A stretch of DNA of 57,780 bases from Alkalilacustris brevis (lineage in GTDB: Bacteria; Pseudomonadota; Alphaproteobacteria; Rhodobacterales; Rhodobacteraceae), in assembly GCF_003350345.1 (NCBI RefSeq), contig NZ_QNVJ01000088.1, forward strand, positions 1 to 57,780, given 5' to 3'. Within the stretch, counting starts at the first letter, position 1. Each line of letters starts with the position of its first letter. The notes under the pieces were generated by a model. It saw only the letters and a program-made list of their open reading frames with translations, ran no database searches and had not been told where the DNA came from. Positions 40,859-50,695 of the stretch are shown in pieces. Position numbers and translations under genes: made by a program.

Positions 40859-42154
40859 TCAGCGGTTCTCGACCTCGACATAGCCGCGGCGCGCTGCACC
40901 GACATAAAGCTGCCGCGGGCGGCCGATGCGCTGACTCGGGTCCACGATCATCTCTTTCCACTGCGAGATCCAGCCCACCGTGCGCGACACCGCAAAGATC
41001 GGCGTGAACATCGAGGTCGGGAAACCCATCGCATCGAGGATGATGCCCGAATAGAAATCGACATTCGGGTAGAGTTTCTTGTCGATGAAATACTCGTCCT
41101 CGAGTGCGATGCGCTCAAGTTCCTTGGCGACCTGGAGTGTCTCGTTATTCTCGATTCCCATCAGGCTCAGCACCTCGTCGGCGCTTTCCTTCATCACCTG
41201 GGCGCGCGGGTCGAAGTTCTTGTAGACCCGGTGGCCAAAGCCCATCAGGCGGAAGGGGTCGTCCTTGTCCTTGGCGCGCTTGATGAATTCGGGAATGCGA
41301 TCGACCGTGCCGATCTCGCGCAGCATTTCAAGGCAGGCCTGGTTGGCACCACCATGCGCCGGCCCCCAGAGGCAGGCGATGCCCGCGGCAATACAGGCGA
41401 ACGGGTTGGCGCCCGACGAGCCCGCCAGCCGCACTGTCGAGGTCGAGGCGTTCTGCTCGTGATCGGCGTGCAGGGTGAATATCCGGTCCATCGCGCGGCT
41501 CAGGATCGGGTTTACCTCGTATTCCTCGCAGGGCACGGCAAAGCACATGCGCAGGAAGTTCGAGGCATAGTCCAGATCATTGCGCGGATAGACGAAGGGC
41601 TGCCCCAGCGAATACTTATAGGCCCAGGCGGCGATGGTGGGCATCTTGGCGATCATGCGGATCGCGGCCACTTCGCGCTGCCACGGGTCGCCGATATCGG
41701 TCGAGTCGTGGTAGAACGCGCTCATCGCCCCCACAACACCGACCATTGTGGCCATCGGGTGGGCATCGCGGCGGAAGCCACGGAAGAAATACTGCATCTG
41801 TTCATGCAGCATGGTGTGGCGGGTCACGCGATCCTCGAAATCCTCAAGCTGCGCGGCGGTGGGCAGGTCGCCGTAAAGCAGCAGGTAGCAGACTTCGAGA
41901 AAATGCGATTTCTCGGCCAGTTCCTCGATCGGGTAGCCACGATACAACAGCTCGCCCTTGTCGCCATCGATGAAGGTGATGGTCGACTCGCAGGAGGCGG
42001 TCGAGGTGTAGCTGGGGTCATAGGTAAAGACATCGCCTTCGGCATAAAGCTTGCGGATGTCGATCACATCCGGTCCCGCCGTGGGCGAATACATGGGGAA
42101 CTCCAGCTTCTTGTTGCCGAAAATCAGCGTTGCCGTTTGCTTTTCTTCCGCCAT
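40859..42154 (-). CDS. gltA: Citrate synthase (type II)
   Basis: 431 aa TCA-cycle enzyme condensing acetyl-CoA with oxaloacetate. Present are [20 protein letters not shown], the first catalytic His in [11 protein letters not shown], the second in [11 protein letters not shown], and the Asp region [13 protein letters not shown] with a later [20 protein letters not shown]. The ATG at 42154 begins the conserved N-terminus. gltX lies 79 bp upstream in the same direction. Confidence 0.97.
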   Translation of the reverse strand: MAEEKQTATLIFGNKKLEFPMYSPTAGPDVIDIRKLYAEGDVFTYDPSYTSTASCESTITFIDGDKGELLYRGYPIEELAEKSHFLEVCYLLLYGDLPTAAQLEDFEDRVTRHTMLHEQMQYFFRGFRRDAHPMATMVGVVGAMSAFYHDSTDIGDPWQREVAAIRMIAKMPTIAAWAYKYSLGQPFVYPRNDLDYASNFLRMCFAVPCEEYEVNPILSRAMDRIFTLHADHEQNASTSTVRLAGSSGANPFACIAAGIACLWGPAHGGANQACLEMLREIGTVDRIPEFIKRAKDKDDPFRLMGFGHRVYKNFDPRAQVMKESADEVLSLMGIENNETLQVAKELERIALEDEYFIDKKLYPNVDFYSGIILDAMGFPTSMFTPIFAVSRTVGWISQWKEMIVDPSQRIGRPRQLYVGAARRGYVEVENR

Positions 42155-42233
42155 ATCACTCCCTTTCGTCATTGGCCGCCCATCGGGGGCACATGGGTCG
42201 CATCGCCTGCCCAGCGGCACCGGCCAAGGGCGT

Positions 42234-43661
42234 TCAGGCTGTCGCGTCAGCGATCCGGGCGAGTGTTTCCTCCCGGCCGATCACAATCATCATGTCGAAG
42301 ACGCTCGGCGTGGCGGTTCTGCCTGCCAGCGCCGCCCGCAGCGGCTGTGCGATCTTGCCCAGGCCCTGGCCTCGGGCTTCCGCAACATCGCGGACGGCCG
42401 CCTCCAACTCGTGTCGCGTCCAGCTAGCAGTTTGCAGTTGCGGCGTCAATTCCCTCAGCATACTGAGGGATTCCGGATCAAGCGCCTTGGCCGCCTTCTC
42501 GTCGGGGGCAACTGGCCGCTCCAAAAGGATAAAATGCGCTTTTTCATATAGTTGGAAAAGCGTTTTTGCACGGTCCTTCAAATGAGGCATGGCCTGCAAC
42601 ACCCCGTCGCGCTGCGCCTCGGTCAGGGCCGGCTGGCCGGTTGCGGCAAGCCAGCTTTCCAGATCATGCAGCAGCGCAGCATCGTCGGCCATGGCGATAT
42701 GCTGCCCCGAGACATGGTCGAGTTTCTTGAAATCCAGCCGCGCCGGGGCCCGCCCAATCCCTTCCAGGTCGAACCATTCCAGCGCCTGCGCATCCGTGAA
42801 CACCTCGTCATCGCCGTGGCTCCAGCCCAGCCGCGCCAGATAGTTGCGCAGCCCGGCGGGCGTATAGCCCATGCGGCAATATTCCTCGACCCCCAGCGCG
42901 CCGTGGCGCTTGGACAGTTTCTTGCCGTCAGGGCCGTGGATCAGCGGGATATGGGCAAACACCGGCACCGCCCATCCCATCGCCCGATAGACCAGCACCT
43001 GCCGCGCGGCATTGTTCAGGTGGTCATCGCCGCGGATCACATGGCTCACGCCCATGTCGTGATCGTCCACCACCACTGCCAGCATGTAGGTTGGCGTGCC
43101 ATCGCCGCGCAAAAGCACCATGTCGTCAAGCTGCTCGTTGCCGAAGCGCACGTGGCCCTGCACCGCATCGTCGATCACTGTCTCGCCCTCGCGCGGGGCC
43201 TTGAGGCGGATCACATACGGCGCATCGGGGTGATCGCCTGGGTCGGAGTCGCGCCAGGGGCTCTGGTAAAGCGTCGAGCGCCCCTCGGCCCTGGCACCCT
43301 CGCGGAAAGCCTCGATTTCTTCAGAGGTTGCGAAACACTTGTAGGCGGCACCCGAGGCAAGCATCGCCTGCGCCACCTCGGCGTGCCGCCCGGCACGCTC
43401 GAACTGGCTGATCGCCTCGCCGTCCCAGTCCAGCCCCAGCCAGCGCAGCCCGTCGAGAATCGCCTGCGTCGCCTCGGGGGTGGAGCGGGCGCGGTCGGTA
43501 TCCTCGATGCGCAGCAAGAATTTCCCGCCGCGCCCGCGTGCATAAAGCCAGTTGAACAGCGCCGTGCGCGCGCCGCCGATATGCAGAAACCCCGTGGGCG
43601 AAGGGGCAAAGCGGGTGACGACAGGGCGATCGGGGCGGGTATCGGCGGCGGTGTCGGACAT
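42234..43661 (-). CDS. gltX: Glutamyl-tRNA synthetase
   Basis: 475 aa class I synthetase. The HIGH-like motif is [20 protein letters not shown], the KMSKS-like motif is [13 protein letters not shown], and the C-terminal anticodon-binding helical part is complete. Many alphaproteobacteria have two GltX-type enzymes, one also charging tRNA-Gln; which this is cannot be told here. The ATG at 43661 was chosen because the 14 residues before it are not conserved. Divergent from comEC. Confidence 0.95.
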   Translation of the reverse strand: MSDTAADTRPDRPVVTRFAPSPTGFLHIGGARTALFNWLYARGRGGKFLLRIEDTDRARSTPEATQAILDGLRWLGLDWDGEAISQFERAGRHAEVAQAMLASGAAYKCFATSEEIEAFREGARAEGRSTLYQSPWRDSDPGDHPDAPYVIRLKAPREGETVIDDAVQGHVRFGNEQLDDMVLLRGDGTPTYMLAVVVDDHDMGVSHVIRGDDHLNNAARQVLVYRAMGWAVPVFAHIPLIHGPDGKKLSKRHGALGVEEYCRMGYTPAGLRNYLARLGWSHGDDEVFTDAQALEWFDLEGIGRAPARLDFKKLDHVSGQHIAMADDAALLHDLESWLAATGQPALTEAQRDGVLQAMPHLKDRAKTLFQLYEKAHFILLERPVAPDEKAAKALDPESLSMLRELTPQLQTASWTRHELEAAVRDVAEARGQGLGKIAQPLRAALAGRTATPSVFDMMIVIGREETLARIADATA

Positions 43662-43804
43662 GCGGCCAGGCCTTTCGTTGCGGTGTTCCTGCCCACGCGC
43701 CACACAGCTGCGCCGCGCTGGGACGATCGGCGGTTAACCTTTCGGAAACCATGCCGGAGATAATGCTGGAAAGGGTCTAGGCAATCGCCGGGGGCAGGAC
43801 AAGG

Positions 43805-45967
43805 GTGCGCGGGCTGGCCGTTTCATCACTGGCGCCGGCAAGAGCGGGCGCAGACACGCGCGCAGGAACAGCCGCGGGGGCCGTGGCCGCGGCCCTGCTG
43901 GCAGCTGCGGCGGCGCCCGCAGCGGCGCTGGCGCGGGCACATGGGCGGCTTTTTCCGTTCGTGCCGATCTGCCTGGCGCTGGGGATCGGCAGCTATTTCG
44001 CCTTGCCGCGCGAGCTTTCCGCAGGGGAATGGGCGCTTGCCACCCTGGCGGGGGCGCTGCTGCTGGCGCTGGCATGGCGCCGCCCCGAAACCTGGCGCCC
44101 GTTGGCGCTGGCGGGGGTGCTGGCGCTTGCGGGGCTGGCGTTGGCGGCCGCGCGCAGCCACCATGTCGCGGCCCCGGTGCTGGAGCGGCATTATTACGGC
44201 GCGATCGAGGGGCGGATCGTGGTGATCGACAGATCGATCTCGGATGCGCAACGGCTGACGCTCGACCAGGTGGTGCTGGAACGGCGCAGCGCGGCCCGCA
44301 CACCGGCACGCGTGCGCGTTTCGCTGCACGGGCGGCAGGGGTTCATCACCCCGGAAATCGGGATGCGGGTTATCCTGACCGGGCATCTTTCACCACCCGG
44401 CGGCCCGGTCGAGCCGGGCGGGTTCGAATTCCGCCGCCTGGCCTGGTTCGACCGGCTGGGCGCGGTCGGCTATACCCGCACCCCCGTTCTGGCGCTGGCC
44501 CCGCCCGAACCCGGCGGCGTCAGGCAGGCGATCACGCGCCTGCGCATGACGATCTCGGCCGCCGTGCAGGCGCGCATGCCGGGCGAGCCGGGCGCGTTCG
44601 CCGCCGCGATCCTGACTGGCGACCGCTCCGGCATCGGGCGCGAGACGCTGGAGCATCTGCGCGCCTCCAACCTGGCGCATCTGCTGGCGATCTCGGGGCT
44701 GCACATGGGGCTGCTCACCGGGTTCGTCTTTGCGGCGCTGCGCTACGGGCTGGCGCTGATCCCGCCGCTTGCACTGCGCCTGCCCACCAAGAAGATCGCG
44801 GCAGTTCTGGCCCTTGGGGCCGCCGCGTTCTACCTGATGCTGTCGGGCGGAAACGTGGCGACCGAGCGCGCCTTCACCATGGTCGCGGTGATGCTGGTGG
44901 CGGTGCTGGCCGACCGGCGTGCGATCAGCCTGCGCTCGGTGGCGATCGCGGCCACGCTCATCCTGCTACTTCGGCCCGAGGCGCTGACCCAGGCGGGTTT
45001 CCAGATGTCCTTTGCCGCCACCACGGCGCTGGTCGCGGTGTTCGGGCTGATGCGCGAGGCGCCCGGCCGGCATCGCGCGCCCCGCTGGGCCCAGGCCGCG
45101 CTGGGGCTGGTGATCTGCTCGACCGTGGCGGGGCTGGCCACGGCACCTGTGGCGGCGGCACATTTCAACCGCCTGGCCGAATACGGGCTGGTGGCCAACC
45201 TTCTCAGCGTGCCGCTGATGGGGTCGCTGGTGATGCCTGCGGCGGTGATCGCCGCGTTTCTGGTGCCGCTGGGGCTGGCCTGGCTGCCGCTCAAGGCGAT
45301 GGAGGCCGGCACGCGCTGGATCCTCGGCGTGGCCGAATGGGTCGCGGGGCTGGACGGGGCGGTCGTGCCCATCGCGCAGCCGCCCGGATGGGTATTGCCG
45401 CTCCTTGCGCTTGGGGCGCTGTGGCTGATGCTCTGGCCCGGGCGCGCCCGCTGGGCCGGGCCGCTGGCGATGGCCGCGGCGCTGACGGGCTGGGCCACCG
45501 CCGACCGGCCCGCACTGCTGATCGCCGACACCGGCACCCTGGCCGGGGTGATGACGCCGCAAGGCCGCGCGCTGTCAAAGGCCAGCGGCGAGCGTTTCGT
45601 GGCGCGCAACTGGCTCGAGGCCGATGGCGACATGGCCACCCCGGCCGACGCCAATGCCCGCCCCGGAATGGATGGCACCGGCGGCACGTTGCGGTTCGAC
45701 CTGAGCGGCACGCCGGTGGTGCATCTGACCGGGCGCGGCGCCACCGGGCGGGTTGCGACGGCCTGCGACACGGCCGATCTGGTGATCCTTGGCGCGCTGC
45801 ATGACGGCCCCGCCCCCGCTGGCTGCCAGGTGATCGACAGCGGCTATCTGGCCAGAAGCGGCGCCTTGGCGATCCGCTCTGCCACGGGCGGGGGTGGCCT
45901 GCACATCACCAGCGCCGAGGCCCGCGCCGGCCGCCGCCCCTGGACAAACCCGGCCCCGGCGCGCTGA
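43805..45967 (+). CDS. comEC: ComEC/Rec2-family competence membrane protein
   Basis: 720 aa polytopic inner-membrane protein proposed to form the DNA-uptake channel. An N-terminal helix bundle and DUF4131-like soluble part (EGRIVVIDRSISDAQRLTLD) precede the Competence domain with ISGLHMGLLTGFVF, GGNVATERAFTMVAVML and TQAGFQMSFAATTALV. The C-terminal 180 residues are in the place of the beta-lactamase-like domain but show no HxHxDH motif, so that part appears degenerate. The start is a GTG, chosen as the longest open start; a later start is possible. Confidence 0.9.
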   Translation: MRGLAVSSLAPARAGADTRAGTAAGAVAAALLAAAAAPAAALARAHGRLFPFVPICLALGIGSYFALPRELSAGEWALATLAGALLLALAWRRPETWRPLALAGVLALAGLALAAARSHHVAAPVLERHYYGAIEGRIVVIDRSISDAQRLTLDQVVLERRSAARTPARVRVSLHGRQGFITPEIGMRVILTGHLSPPGGPVEPGGFEFRRLAWFDRLGAVGYTRTPVLALAPPEPGGVRQAITRLRMTISAAVQARMPGEPGAFAAAILTGDRSGIGRETLEHLRASNLAHLLAISGLHMGLLTGFVFAALRYGLALIPPLALRLPTKKIAAVLALGAAAFYLMLSGGNVATERAFTMVAVMLVAVLADRRAISLRSVAIAATLILLLRPEALTQAGFQMSFAATTALVAVFGLMREAPGRHRAPRWAQAALGLVICSTVAGLATAPVAAAHFNRLAEYGLVANLLSVPLMGSLVMPAAVIAAFLVPLGLAWLPLKAMEAGTRWILGVAEWVAGLDGAVVPIAQPPGWVLPLLALGALWLMLWPGRARWAGPLAMAAALTGWATADRPALLIADTGTLAGVMTPQGRALSKASGERFVARNWLEADGDMATPADANARPGMDGTGGTLRFDLSGTPVVHLTGRGATGRVATACDTADLVILGALHDGPAPAGCQVIDSGYLARSGALAIRSATGGGGLHITSAEARAGRRPWTNPAPAR

Positions 45968-46012
45968 ACCTGCCGCGCTGAACCTGCCACCGCGTCAACG
46001 CCCGCACCCAGC

Positions 46013-46948
46013 TCAGCCCTGCGCCGCGATCACCCCGAGCGCGGCGGTCAGCAACTGCGCCGCCAACGTCGCGCCCAGCCCGTGAATATCATGGTCCGGC
46101 ATGAACTCGGTCACGGCCATCCCGGCAATGCGCCCGCGCGCCGCCGCGCCTTCGATCAGCCCCAGCGCGGTCGCGTAATCCAGCCCCCCCGCCGTGCGCG
46201 CGATCACCGCAGGCATGATCGACGGATCCAGCGCGTCGCAATCGAGCACGATGAATATCTCGGCCCCCTGAGGAATGTGATTCAAAGCCGCAGCCACCCC
46301 TTCCTGCGCCAATTGCCGGGCCGGAATGATCGCCGCGCCCCAGTCGCGCGCGGCCTCGACATCGCCCTCGCGCGCCGATCCGAGCCCGCGCGCGCCAATC
46401 TGCACGATCTGCGCCACATGCCCCATCTCCGAGGCCCGCCGCATGGTCGAGGAAAGCCCCCAGCGTTCACCGCCCACCTGCTCGCGCCAGTCGATATGCG
46501 CGTCGATCTGCAACACAGCAAGCGGGCCCCGCCCCTCGTAGCCCTGCAACACCGGAATAGGCACCGAGTCATCCCCGCCGATCACCACCGGCGCCGCGCC
46601 GCCGCCCAGCAGCGCCGCCACCGCCTGGCGGATCGCGACGCGGTTGCCCGCCGCATTGGCCGCGTCCAGCCGCAGATCGCCGCAATCGGCCGCATCGCCG
46701 TCGCACAGCGCGACGCGGCCCAGATCGAAGTTCACATGCCCTGAAAGATCGGCATATTGCGCCGCCGCGGCCCGGATCACCCCCGGCGCCTTGGCGCAAT
46801 AGGCCCCCGCCGACGGGTAGGGCGTGGCCATCGGCACCCCCAGGATGGCCGCGCGCACGCCCGGTTGCGCGGGATCGGCGCAAAAGGGCAGCCCCAGAAA
46901 CGTTTCTGACGCCGGCTTGCCGCCCAATAGATTGCCGATCCCTGCCAT
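46013..46948 (-). CDS. Arginase/agmatinase-family ureohydrolase
   Basis: 311 aa ureohydrolase fold. Metal-site motifs are IGGDDSVPIP, LQIDAHIDWRE and VLDCDALDPSIMPA. Agmatinase and arginase have GGDHS, so one Mn-ligand His is replaced by Asp; the DAHxD and DxD ligands remain. The substrate is therefore uncertain; agmatine, guanidinobutyrate or a related guanidino compound are possible. It converges with comEC with only 45 bp between the genes. Confidence 0.85.
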   Translation of the reverse strand: MAGIGNLLGGKPASETFLGLPFCADPAQPGVRAAILGVPMATPYPSAGAYCAKAPGVIRAAAAQYADLSGHVNFDLGRVALCDGDAADCGDLRLDAANAAGNRVAIRQAVAALLGGGAAPVVIGGDDSVPIPVLQGYEGRGPLAVLQIDAHIDWREQVGGERWGLSSTMRRASEMGHVAQIVQIGARGLGSAREGDVEAARDWGAAIIPARQLAQEGVAAALNHIPQGAEIFIVLDCDALDPSIMPAVIARTAGGLDYATALGLIEGAAARGRIAGMAVTEFMPDHDIHGLGATLAAQLLTAALGVIAAQG

Positions 46949-47061
46949 GGGGTTGCCCTCCGCCTTTGCCTGGGGGCCATCATGGCCCGCACGCCCGGCC
47001 CCTGCCAAGCCCTGCATTGCGAAAGATGCTCGTGGGTGGATGCGGCGGTGTCAGCGCCGGC

Positions 47062-47826
47062 CTAGCGGAACTCCGCCTGCGGCTCAGTTGGCTCGGCGGC
47101 CAGCGCCAGCGCCTCCTCCAGCTCGAGCGTGCGGTTGAACAGCGCGCGCCCCACCACCGCCCCGGCGACATTGCCCACGTATTTCAGCCGCGAGAGGTCA
47201 TCGAGCGTGCGTACCATCCCGCTGGCGATCACTGGCTGGCGCGTGCTCCCCGCCAGCCCCGAGACCAGCCCCAGCGTCGCATCGCTGTCGCCCACATCGG
47301 CGTCAATATCGGTGATCAGCACCGCCGCAAGGGGGGCCGCCTCGAAATGCGCCAGGAAGTCCAGTGGCGCGAAGGCGCTGGCCTCCTTCCAGCCCGCGCT
47401 CATCACCCGCCCCTGGTAGACATCCACGGCCAGCACGATCTGATCGGGGTGATACTTGGCCGCCTCGAGCACCATCGCCGGGTCGAGCACCGCCGCCGTG
47501 CCGATCACCACGCGGCCCGCGCCGGCCTCGAGCCAGTGCCGGGCGCGGGCCAGGCTGCGAATGCCCCCCGCCACCTGCACCGGAATACCCGCGGTGCGGA
47601 TGATCTCCTCGATCAGCGCGGCGTTGTCGCCCTCGGGACCCTCGGTGCCGGAGGCCGTCGCGACCGCGTCGAAATCCGTCACCTGCATCCAGCTTGCCCC
47701 GGCTGCGGCAAAATCGCGCGCCTTGGCCAGCGGATCGACATGCCAGATCACCGGCTCGTCCAGCCGCCCGCGTGTCAGGCTCACGCAGTGCCCGTGCCAA
47801 AGCTCGATCGTCGGGTAAATGATCAT
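47062..47826 (-). CDS. HisA/HisF-like TIM-barrel protein, probable HisA paralogue
   Basis: 254 aa phosphoribosyl-binding barrel starting MIIYPTIELWHGHCVSL. True HisA enzymes have Asp in the IDL position (here IEL), the catalytic base. The second catalytic Asp region (LAVDVYQGRVMSAGW) and the two phosphate-binding loops (QVAGGIRSLARARHWLEAGA and VIASGMVRTLDDL) remain. No other his gene is nearby; acpP is the neighbour. I regard it as a diverged paralogue whose reaction is not known, although automatic annotation would call it HisA. Confidence 0.8.
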   Translation of the reverse strand: MIIYPTIELWHGHCVSLTRGRLDEPVIWHVDPLAKARDFAAAGASWMQVTDFDAVATASGTEGPEGDNAALIEEIIRTAGIPVQVAGGIRSLARARHWLEAGAGRVVIGTAAVLDPAMVLEAAKYHPDQIVLAVDVYQGRVMSAGWKEASAFAPLDFLAHFEAAPLAAVLITDIDADVGDSDATLGLVSGLAGSTRQPVIASGMVRTLDDLSRLKYVGNVAGAVVGRALFNRTLELEEALALAAEPTEPQAEFR

Positions 47827-47951
47827 CGATTCGCCCTCATTGCAGCAGAACACGGCCAGCATAGCCCGGCCAGCCTCTCTGCCGCGACGGGGAAACGACC
47901 CCTTCGCCACACACGGCGACGCAACACCCTGTCGCCCACCCCCGCAAATGC

Positions 47952-47976
47952 AAAACGGCACCCGCAAGGGGTGCCG
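47952..47976 (-). terminator. Intrinsic terminator of acpP
   Basis: On the minus strand CGGCACCC-CTTGC-GGGTGCCG, a perfect 8-bp stem, is followed by TTTTGC. It is 58 bp past the acpP stop. Confidence 0.85.
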
Positions 47977-48033
47977 CATGTGCAGCTTTGCAAATCCGGC
48001 GGCGCGCCATGCACGCCTGCCCGGCCCGCGTGC

Positions 48034-48267
48034 TTATTGCGCGTCGGTGATGAACTTTACCGCATCGCCGAAGGTCTGGATGGTCTCGGCCGCATCGTCG
48101 GGAATCTCGATGCCGAATTCCTCTTCGAAAGCCATGACCAGCTCGACGGTGTCGAGGCTGTCGGCGCCCAGATCATCAATGAACGAAGCGTTCTCGGTAA
48201 TCTTGTCTTCGCTGACGCCAAGATGCTCGACGACGATTTTCTTAACGCGATCTGCGATGTCGCTCAT
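48034..48267 (-). CDS. acpP: Acyl carrier protein
   Basis: 77 aa acidic protein that carries the growing acyl chain on phosphopantetheine. The attachment Ser is in [20 protein letters not shown]. Full length. SD GAGGAA lies 7 bp before the ATG. Its leader holds two tandem hairpins. It is downstream of fabG on the same strand, but a gap of 225 bp with hairpins and a terminator after it point to strong independent expression. Confidence 0.97.
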   Translation of the reverse strand: MSDIADRVKKIVVEHLGVSEDKITENASFIDDLGADSLDTVELVMAFEEEFGIEIPDDAAETIQTFGDAVKFITDAQ

Positions 48268-48283
48268 GTCCGTTCCTCATTTC

Positions 48284-48330
48284 CGTTTCACGGGTGCAGC
48301 CCCGTCTTGCGTTTCACGGGTGCATCCCGT
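48284..48330 (-). promoter_or_regulatory. Tandem stem-loops in the acpP leader
   Basis: CGTTTCACGGGTGCA occurs twice as a perfect 15-bp direct repeat (48284-48298 and 48310-48324) with a 26-bp period. With the bases that follow, each copy forms a 5-bp stem, ACGGG/CCCGT, with loops TGCAGC and TGCAT in plus-strand reading. They lie 17-63 bp before the acpP ATG and so are probably within its 5' leader. Confidence 0.5.
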
Positions 48331-48492
48331 CCAAGCTGACCCTGTCTCACCTTCAGCGCAGCAGCACAGGGTGCCCCGCTCGAGGCTGGGCCTCCGACCT
48401 GCGCGGGCCATGGCCCCCGACACAATCGACGCCGCCTATAGCACAGAGTCGCGCCTTGGCAAACGCTTTCAAGACCACCCCGCACGCCCCGT

Positions 48493-49230
48493 TCAGAGCA
48501 TGGCCATCCCGCCATTCACATGCAGGGTGGCCCCCGTCACGTAGCCTGCATTGGGGCTGGCCAGATAGAGAACCGCGCCCGCGATCTCGTCTGCCGTGCC
48601 CATGCGCCCGGCCGGCACCTGCGCCAGGATGCGCGCCTTCTGCTCGTCGTTCAGCTTGTCGGTCATCGCGGTGGTGATGAAGCCCGGCGCCACGCAGTTG
48701 ACGGTGATGTTGCGCGAGGCGACCTCCTGCGCAAGGCTCTTCGACATGCCCACAAGCCCGGCCTTGGCCGCGGCATAGTTGCCCTGCCCCGGATTGCCCG
48801 TGGCGCCCACGATCGAGGTGATGCTGACGATCCGCCCCCAGCGCGCCTTCATCATGCCGCGCAGCACGCCGCGGCACAGGCGGAAGCTGGCGCTCAGGTT
48901 CACGTCGAGCACGCTTTGCCATTCCTCGTCCGACATGCGCATGAACAGGTTGTCGCGGGTGATCCCGGCATTGTTGACCAGGATATCCACGCCCCCCATC
49001 GCCTCGGCCGCGCGCGCAGGCAGCGCCTCCACCGCCTGCGGGTCCGACAGGTCGCAAGGCAGCACATGCGCGCCCTCGCCCAGGCTCAATGCCAGCTTGT
49101 CCAGCGGCGCCTCGCGCGTGCCGCTCAGCCCCACCTGCGCCCCCGCGCCATGCAGCGCCGTGGCGATGGCGCCGCCAATCCCGCCCGAGGCGCCGGTCAC
49201 CAGCGCCCGCTTTCCCGTAAGATCGAACAT
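48493..49230 (-). CDS. fabG: 3-oxoacyl-ACP reductase
   Basis: 245 aa SDR of fatty-acid synthesis, reducing 3-oxoacyl-ACP with NADPH. It has VTGASGGIGGAIATAL, the NNAGITRDNLFMRM motif that marks FabG, the catalytic Ser/Tyr/Lys in ITSIVGATGNPGQGNYAAAK, and the C-terminal GATLHVNGGMAML. It is in the same direction as acpP downstream and fabD upstream, but other genes separate it from fabD. Confidence 0.96.
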   Translation of the reverse strand: MFDLTGKRALVTGASGGIGGAIATALHGAGAQVGLSGTREAPLDKLALSLGEGAHVLPCDLSDPQAVEALPARAAEAMGGVDILVNNAGITRDNLFMRMSDEEWQSVLDVNLSASFRLCRGVLRGMMKARWGRIVSITSIVGATGNPGQGNYAAAKAGLVGMSKSLAQEVASRNITVNCVAPGFITTAMTDKLNDEQKARILAQVPAGRMGTADEIAGAVLYLASPNAGYVTGATLHVNGGMAML

Positions 49231-49332
49231 GAGGCTCTCCCGTCCCGATACTGCGTTACGGCAGCAGATAGCAGGCTTGCACGCCGGGGGAAACAGGCCA
49301 GACCCCCGGCACGCGGTGGGAAAGGGCCGCGC

Positions 49333-49977
49333 TCAGATCACCACCACCTGGGTGCCCACCCCGGCCAGTTCGAAGAGACGCTCGACATTCTCGTTATGCA
49401 GCCCGAAACAGCCATTCGAGGCCTTGCGCCCGATCTTGGCCGGGTTGTCGATGCCGTGAATGCGGTAATACTGCCAGGTCAGGTTCATCGCCCGCGTGCC
49501 CATCGGGTTGTCCGGCCCCGGCTCGACCCGCGCGGGCAGCTCGGGGTCGCGTTCGCGCATGTTCGGCGTCGGAATCCAGACCGGCGCGCGCCGCATCAGC
49601 GTAATCTCGGTGCGCCCGCGGCGGGTGAATTCCTCGCTCATCGGCACCGAGCACGGATAGAGCAGATAAATCTCCTCATCCTCCGACCAGAAATGCAGCG
49701 CGCGCGACGCCGTGTCGCACAGGATCGCGCCATTGCGCAGATGGTCGAAATGGTCCTGCCAGCGCACGTTGCGGAAGGATTGCGTGTTGCGCCGCGCCCG
49801 CTCGGCCGGCCCGGCATCCGCCAGATCCGCCTCCTCGTCGATCTCGCCGCTGAACGCCTGCGCCAGCGCCGGCGCCCCCAGCATCGAGAACGCCGCCGCG
49901 CTGCCCAGCCCCAACACCCGCCGCCGCGAGACCTCGCTGCCGCCCAATTCCATACCTTCGCGCCGCCACTTGCCCAT
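49333..49977 (-). CDS. L,D-transpeptidase (YkuD domain), TAT-exported
   Basis: 214 aa periplasmic enzyme with a YkuD domain. A twin-arginine signal (SRRRVLGLGSAAAFSMLG) is followed by a YkuD domain with the catalytic IHGIDNPAKIG and KASNGCFGLHNENVERLF (His and Cys present). Such enzymes make 3-3 peptidoglycan crosslinks or attach lipoproteins. The ATG at 49977 gives a normal signal; upstream in-frame sequence is not homologous. Inserted between fabG and the usp gene. Confidence 0.92.
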   Translation of the reverse strand: MGKWRREGMELGGSEVSRRRVLGLGSAAAFSMLGAPALAQAFSGEIDEEADLADAGPAERARRNTQSFRNVRWQDHFDHLRNGAILCDTASRALHFWSEDEEIYLLYPCSVPMSEEFTRRGRTEITLMRRAPVWIPTPNMRERDPELPARVEPGPDNPMGTRAMNLTWQYYRIHGIDNPAKIGRKASNGCFGLHNENVERLFELAGVGTQVVVI

Positions 49978-50194
49978 CGCACTGCCCCTTCTTGTCTGCC
50001 GACCCTGCCGGGCCATCGTCTTTTCCGGCACAAAGAGCCACAACTCCACGGGGCTGCGCAACCCCGCCCGGCCCCGCGCCGCAATCACATTCGCGCCATC
50101 TCCGGGGGCGCTGCGCCATGGACATTCGCATCCGCCAGCGCCATTCTCTCACACATATCGCGCATCCCCGGTTCCCGCGCAGGAAAGGCCCGAC

Positions 50195-50602
50195 ATGTAC
50201 AACCACATCCTGATCCCCGTCGCCTTCGAGAAAGACTCCGACACCGCGCCCGCCATCGCCACGGCACGCGCCCTCGCCGCGCCCGATGCCCGCATCACGC
50301 TGCTGCATGTGATGGAGGAAACCCCGCCCTTCGCCATTTCCTACATCCCCGAGGGCGACCTGATGCAACTGCGCAATGCCCTCCAGAACGAACTGCGCAG
50401 CCTCGCCGAAAACGTCGAGAACGGCCAGGCCGTGCTGATCGAGGGCCATGCCGGGCGCACCATCCTCGAATGGGCCGATGAAAACAGGGTGGACTGCATC
50501 ATCATCGCCTCGCACCGCCCTGGCCTGCGCGACTATTTCCTGGGCAGCACCGCCAATCACGTCGTCCGCCATGCCCAATGCGCGGTGCATGTCCTGCGCT
50601 GA
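50195..50602 (+). CDS. Universal stress protein (UspA family)
   Basis: 135 aa Usp domain starting MYNHILIPVAFEKDSDTAP, with LLHVMEETPPF and the nucleotide loop IIASHRPGLRDYFLGSTANH, then VVRHAQCAVHVLR. It is a paralogue of the Usp at 11961-12374, sharing the unusual loop PGL-DYF-GST and the VVRHAQC end. SD AGGAAAGG lies before the ATG. Convergent with the GNAT gene, with element G between. Confidence 0.93.
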   Translation: MYNHILIPVAFEKDSDTAPAIATARALAAPDARITLLHVMEETPPFAISYIPEGDLMQLRNALQNELRSLAENVENGQAVLIEGHAGRTILEWADENRVDCIIIASHRPGLRDYFLGSTANHVVRHAQCAVHVLR

Positions 50603-50620
50603 TCCCGGGCCTGCCCTGCC

Positions 50621-50675
50621 CCTTCACTGTGGTGAAAATATCCTCGGGGGGTCCGGGGGGCAGACAGCCCCCCGG
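50621..50675 (-). terminator. Dispersed terminator-like element, copy G (CACAGTGAAGGG tail)
   Basis: On the minus strand CCGGGGGGC-TGTCT-GCCCCCCGG, a perfect 9-bp stem, is followed by CCCCCCGAGG, ATATTTTC and CACAGTGAAGGG. The loop TGTCT and the pre-core C run are shared with copy D. It begins 20 bp after the GNAT stop in the same direction and converges on the usp gene, as expected of a terminator. Confidence 0.65.
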
Positions 50676-50695
50676 CGCTGCCACAGGCACTGTGC

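Noticed and set aside
44400-44440. TTCGAAT-like string resembling a tRNA T-arm
   Set aside because: It lies within the comEC frame and no acceptor, D or anticodon stems surround it. No tRNA was found anywhere in the window.
48520-50481. A 653-codon plus-strand frame across fabG and the L,D-transpeptidase
   Set aside because: It crosses two intact opposite-strand genes and the start of usp, with no recognisable domain.
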